Part shown: in pieces, positions 62,447 through 64,000 of the stretch
How positions within the stretch are numbered: the first letter of the stretch is position 1
Layout of the letters: each line of letters opens with the position of its first letter
Assembly: GCF_041296385.1 (NCBI RefSeq)
Contig: NC_091017.1
Coordinates: forward strand, 47,800,214 to 47,864,213
Direction of reading: 5' to 3'
DNA from: Aphelocoma coerulescens
Taxonomy: Eukaryota; Chordata; Aves; Passeriformes; Corvidae
Length of the DNA stretch: 64,000 bases
Program-made: the position numbers and the translations under genes
Notes under the pieces: generated by a model
Database searches by the model: none
What the model was told of the DNA's origin: nothing
Seen by the model: only the letters and a program-made list of their open reading frames with translations

Positions 62447-62944
62447 TAGTATTGACTAAAATATTTACCAAATGTTTAACTCTATTTAGATATTTCTGTG
62501 CTAAAACTAAAATAATGTCTTCAGAGTGCAAAGCACATTACATTCTGAACAGTATGTGTGTTTGATGTCATCCTTCCAAGGAAAAGCAACAGAGCATAAC
62601 ATGAAGCATTATGACTAAAGTATTTGTTTGGCAGAAGCATCAGTTCATCTTGCCTTACATCAATATCACAGAACTTTATGCATTTGAAGTACAAGAAATT
62701 AATTTGTTCCCCACCCAGAGTGCATTTTTAAAACATCTGATGTTATAGAAAATAAAGCATCCACCAAAGAAAAAGATGTAAAGATATAATACATTACACA
62801 TTTTTGCACAATGTGGTGCAAAACCTGAAATCCTTTGAAATGATAAAGATCTATTCAGACAGATCAGTGTCAAGCAGATAGGCTAAAACAGAATAGAAAA
62901 GAAATAGAAAATACCAGAAGACAATACAGTGCAATTTATTTTTT
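62447..62944. other. Unique non-coding sequence
   Basis: Nothing recognised. Confidence 0.55.
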
Positions 62945-63105
62945 TAGGGCACCTCTTATATTCTGAGTGCCTCGAAGTGCTTTACAAAGTAATGAATTAA
63001 CTACTTGCAGCAAAGCAACCAACCATTATGGAAGGAGAAGATGTTATGTGCCAGCATTTCAAACAAGTCCCAGCAAGCCTCCTGAGTTTCAAGCCTAGTT
63101 GTTAG
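62945..63105 (-). repeat. MIR-type SINE relic, antisense (probable)
   Basis: The words 'cctcgaagtgctttacaaagtaatgaattaac' and, further on, 'ttatggaaggagaagatg' and 'aacaagtcccagcaagcc' follow the antisense amniote MIR order ('ctcaaagcgctttacaaacattaac', then 'ttacagatggggaaactg', then the SINE core). The first block is well preserved; the rest is weak. Confidence 0.45.
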
Positions 63106-64000
63106 GCTGTATTGTTTGTATCCAGGAGTAATTGTGCTTGAAAAGTTGCAGGTGCAAATAAATAATAAAAAAACCCCAGCAAACTTATATTAGATTTAAG
63201 AACTGACTTTTTAAAATGTTGAATTTACAAATTTACGGAAGTGCAAGCTTATCCTTGGAACTCAGTACTTTAATTAGCTCTAATTTAAAAAATCAGGGTT
63301 CTTTGCAGGTTTTTTTCTTTATTTGCTTACTAATATTTTCTTCGTTTTAGAAAAGGAGGAAGAAAACTAAAATTAAGATAGAGGGCCATTGTGGGTGCTT
63401 TTGTGATGTGGAAGGGATGTATCAAAAAAAGGAAGGGTCAAGTCTATAAATTCAAGTTGAAATAATTAAAGGCCGAGAAAGAGCTGAAAGTGGGGAAGAA
63501 GCTCCAATACTTCATCTCCTTCTGTTTTCATTACAAAATTATGCTCAGAGGATGATGGACAAGTTTGAAAAACATTTATCAGTCACAGAAGATAATAAAA
63601 TTCTTGTTCAGAGTTTGATTGATATGCTTATCTACATTAAGTCTGTACAGGGAATGAGTATAAAAATTTCTCTAGTTTATCCAGTTAGAAAACAAGAAAT
63701 AGTTCAGGTTTTGATAAAGGTTTTTTTGAAAAATAAACAATGTTACTTTCTTTTACAAGAAATCTTGAATTGGATTTTCTCAATACCTCAAACAAACAAA
63801 TTAAAAGCACGAAAGAGAAGATAAAAAAAGTAGAAGAAGTTGTTACAGTCATTCAAACCTGAAACCTGTCTTGGTCTTAGAAAAAAAAAGTAATTTTCAA
63901 TGCTGCTTTCTGAACAGGGAGCTAAATAAAGCACAAAGCTTGATTTTGAGAGTCATGTAAATGCTGTGACATTGTAAGAATAGGAAAATCTATCAAAAGA
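63106..64000. other. Unique non-coding sequence at the window edge
   Basis: No supported gene. A 90-codon ATG-initiated open frame at 63552-63824 is free of repeats, but it is rich in Lys, Ile and Leu as AT-rich chance frames are, and it matches nothing I recognise. Confidence 0.5.

Overview
The window reads as AT-rich, gene-poor nuclear DNA from a bird. The lineage call rests on interspersed repeats I recognise. Seven are CR1 non-LTR retrotransposon fragments, whose 3' ends carry the typical avian 'ccttccaacc...attctatgat' signature or its reverse complement. Two are solo long terminal repeats (LTRs) of the kind common in bird genomes: one ERVL-like at 48946-49515, one probably ERVK-like at 56837-57474. 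Both have flanking target-site duplications. Repeat content fits a bird outside the chicken lineage, possibly a songbird or relative, but I cannot prove the order or species.

I find no convincing protein-coding gene, exon series, tRNA, rRNA, snRNA or CRISPR array. All open frames are short (longest 127 codons). They match no family I recognise, often use a non-ATG start, and many lie inside repeats or simple sequence. The window is therefore intergenic or deep inside a large intron. No bacterial, phage or plasmid feature is present.

Layout. 1-25 kb: almost pure unique sequence with only decayed ancient repeats (L2/MIR-like at about 4.5, 5.0 and 24.3 kb), a 170-base pyrimidine tract with 36 perfect TTCC units at 17.1 kb, two small microsatellites at 18.1-18.3 kb, and perfect palindromes at 5.66 and 24.54 kb. 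25-44 kb: one short CR1, one long decayed CR1 (28.4-29.4 kb), a pair of near-identical palindromes at 35.4 kb, a 27-base perfect inverted repeat at 40.4 kb, and a G+C-rich patch at 41.4 kb. 44-60.5 kb: a cluster of mobile elements (six CR1 fragments, two solo LTRs, one old CR1), plus a strong G-quadruplex motif at 49.75 kb and an extremely AT-rich patch at 48.1-48.3 kb. 60.5-64 kb: unique sequence, a TA/TG microsatellite at 62.4 kb and a MIR-like relic at 63 kb.

No genes act together here. If the window has a function, it is most likely regulatory. The repeat-poor left part contains patches, notably around 7.8-8.05 kb and 21.07-21.33 kb, that look like vertebrate conserved non-coding elements by composition and motif content, but this is inference only. 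I found no sign of a new biological system. The best-supported observations are the two solo LTRs with intact ends, the three perfect palindromes, the G-quadruplex motif and the uneven distribution of mobile elements.
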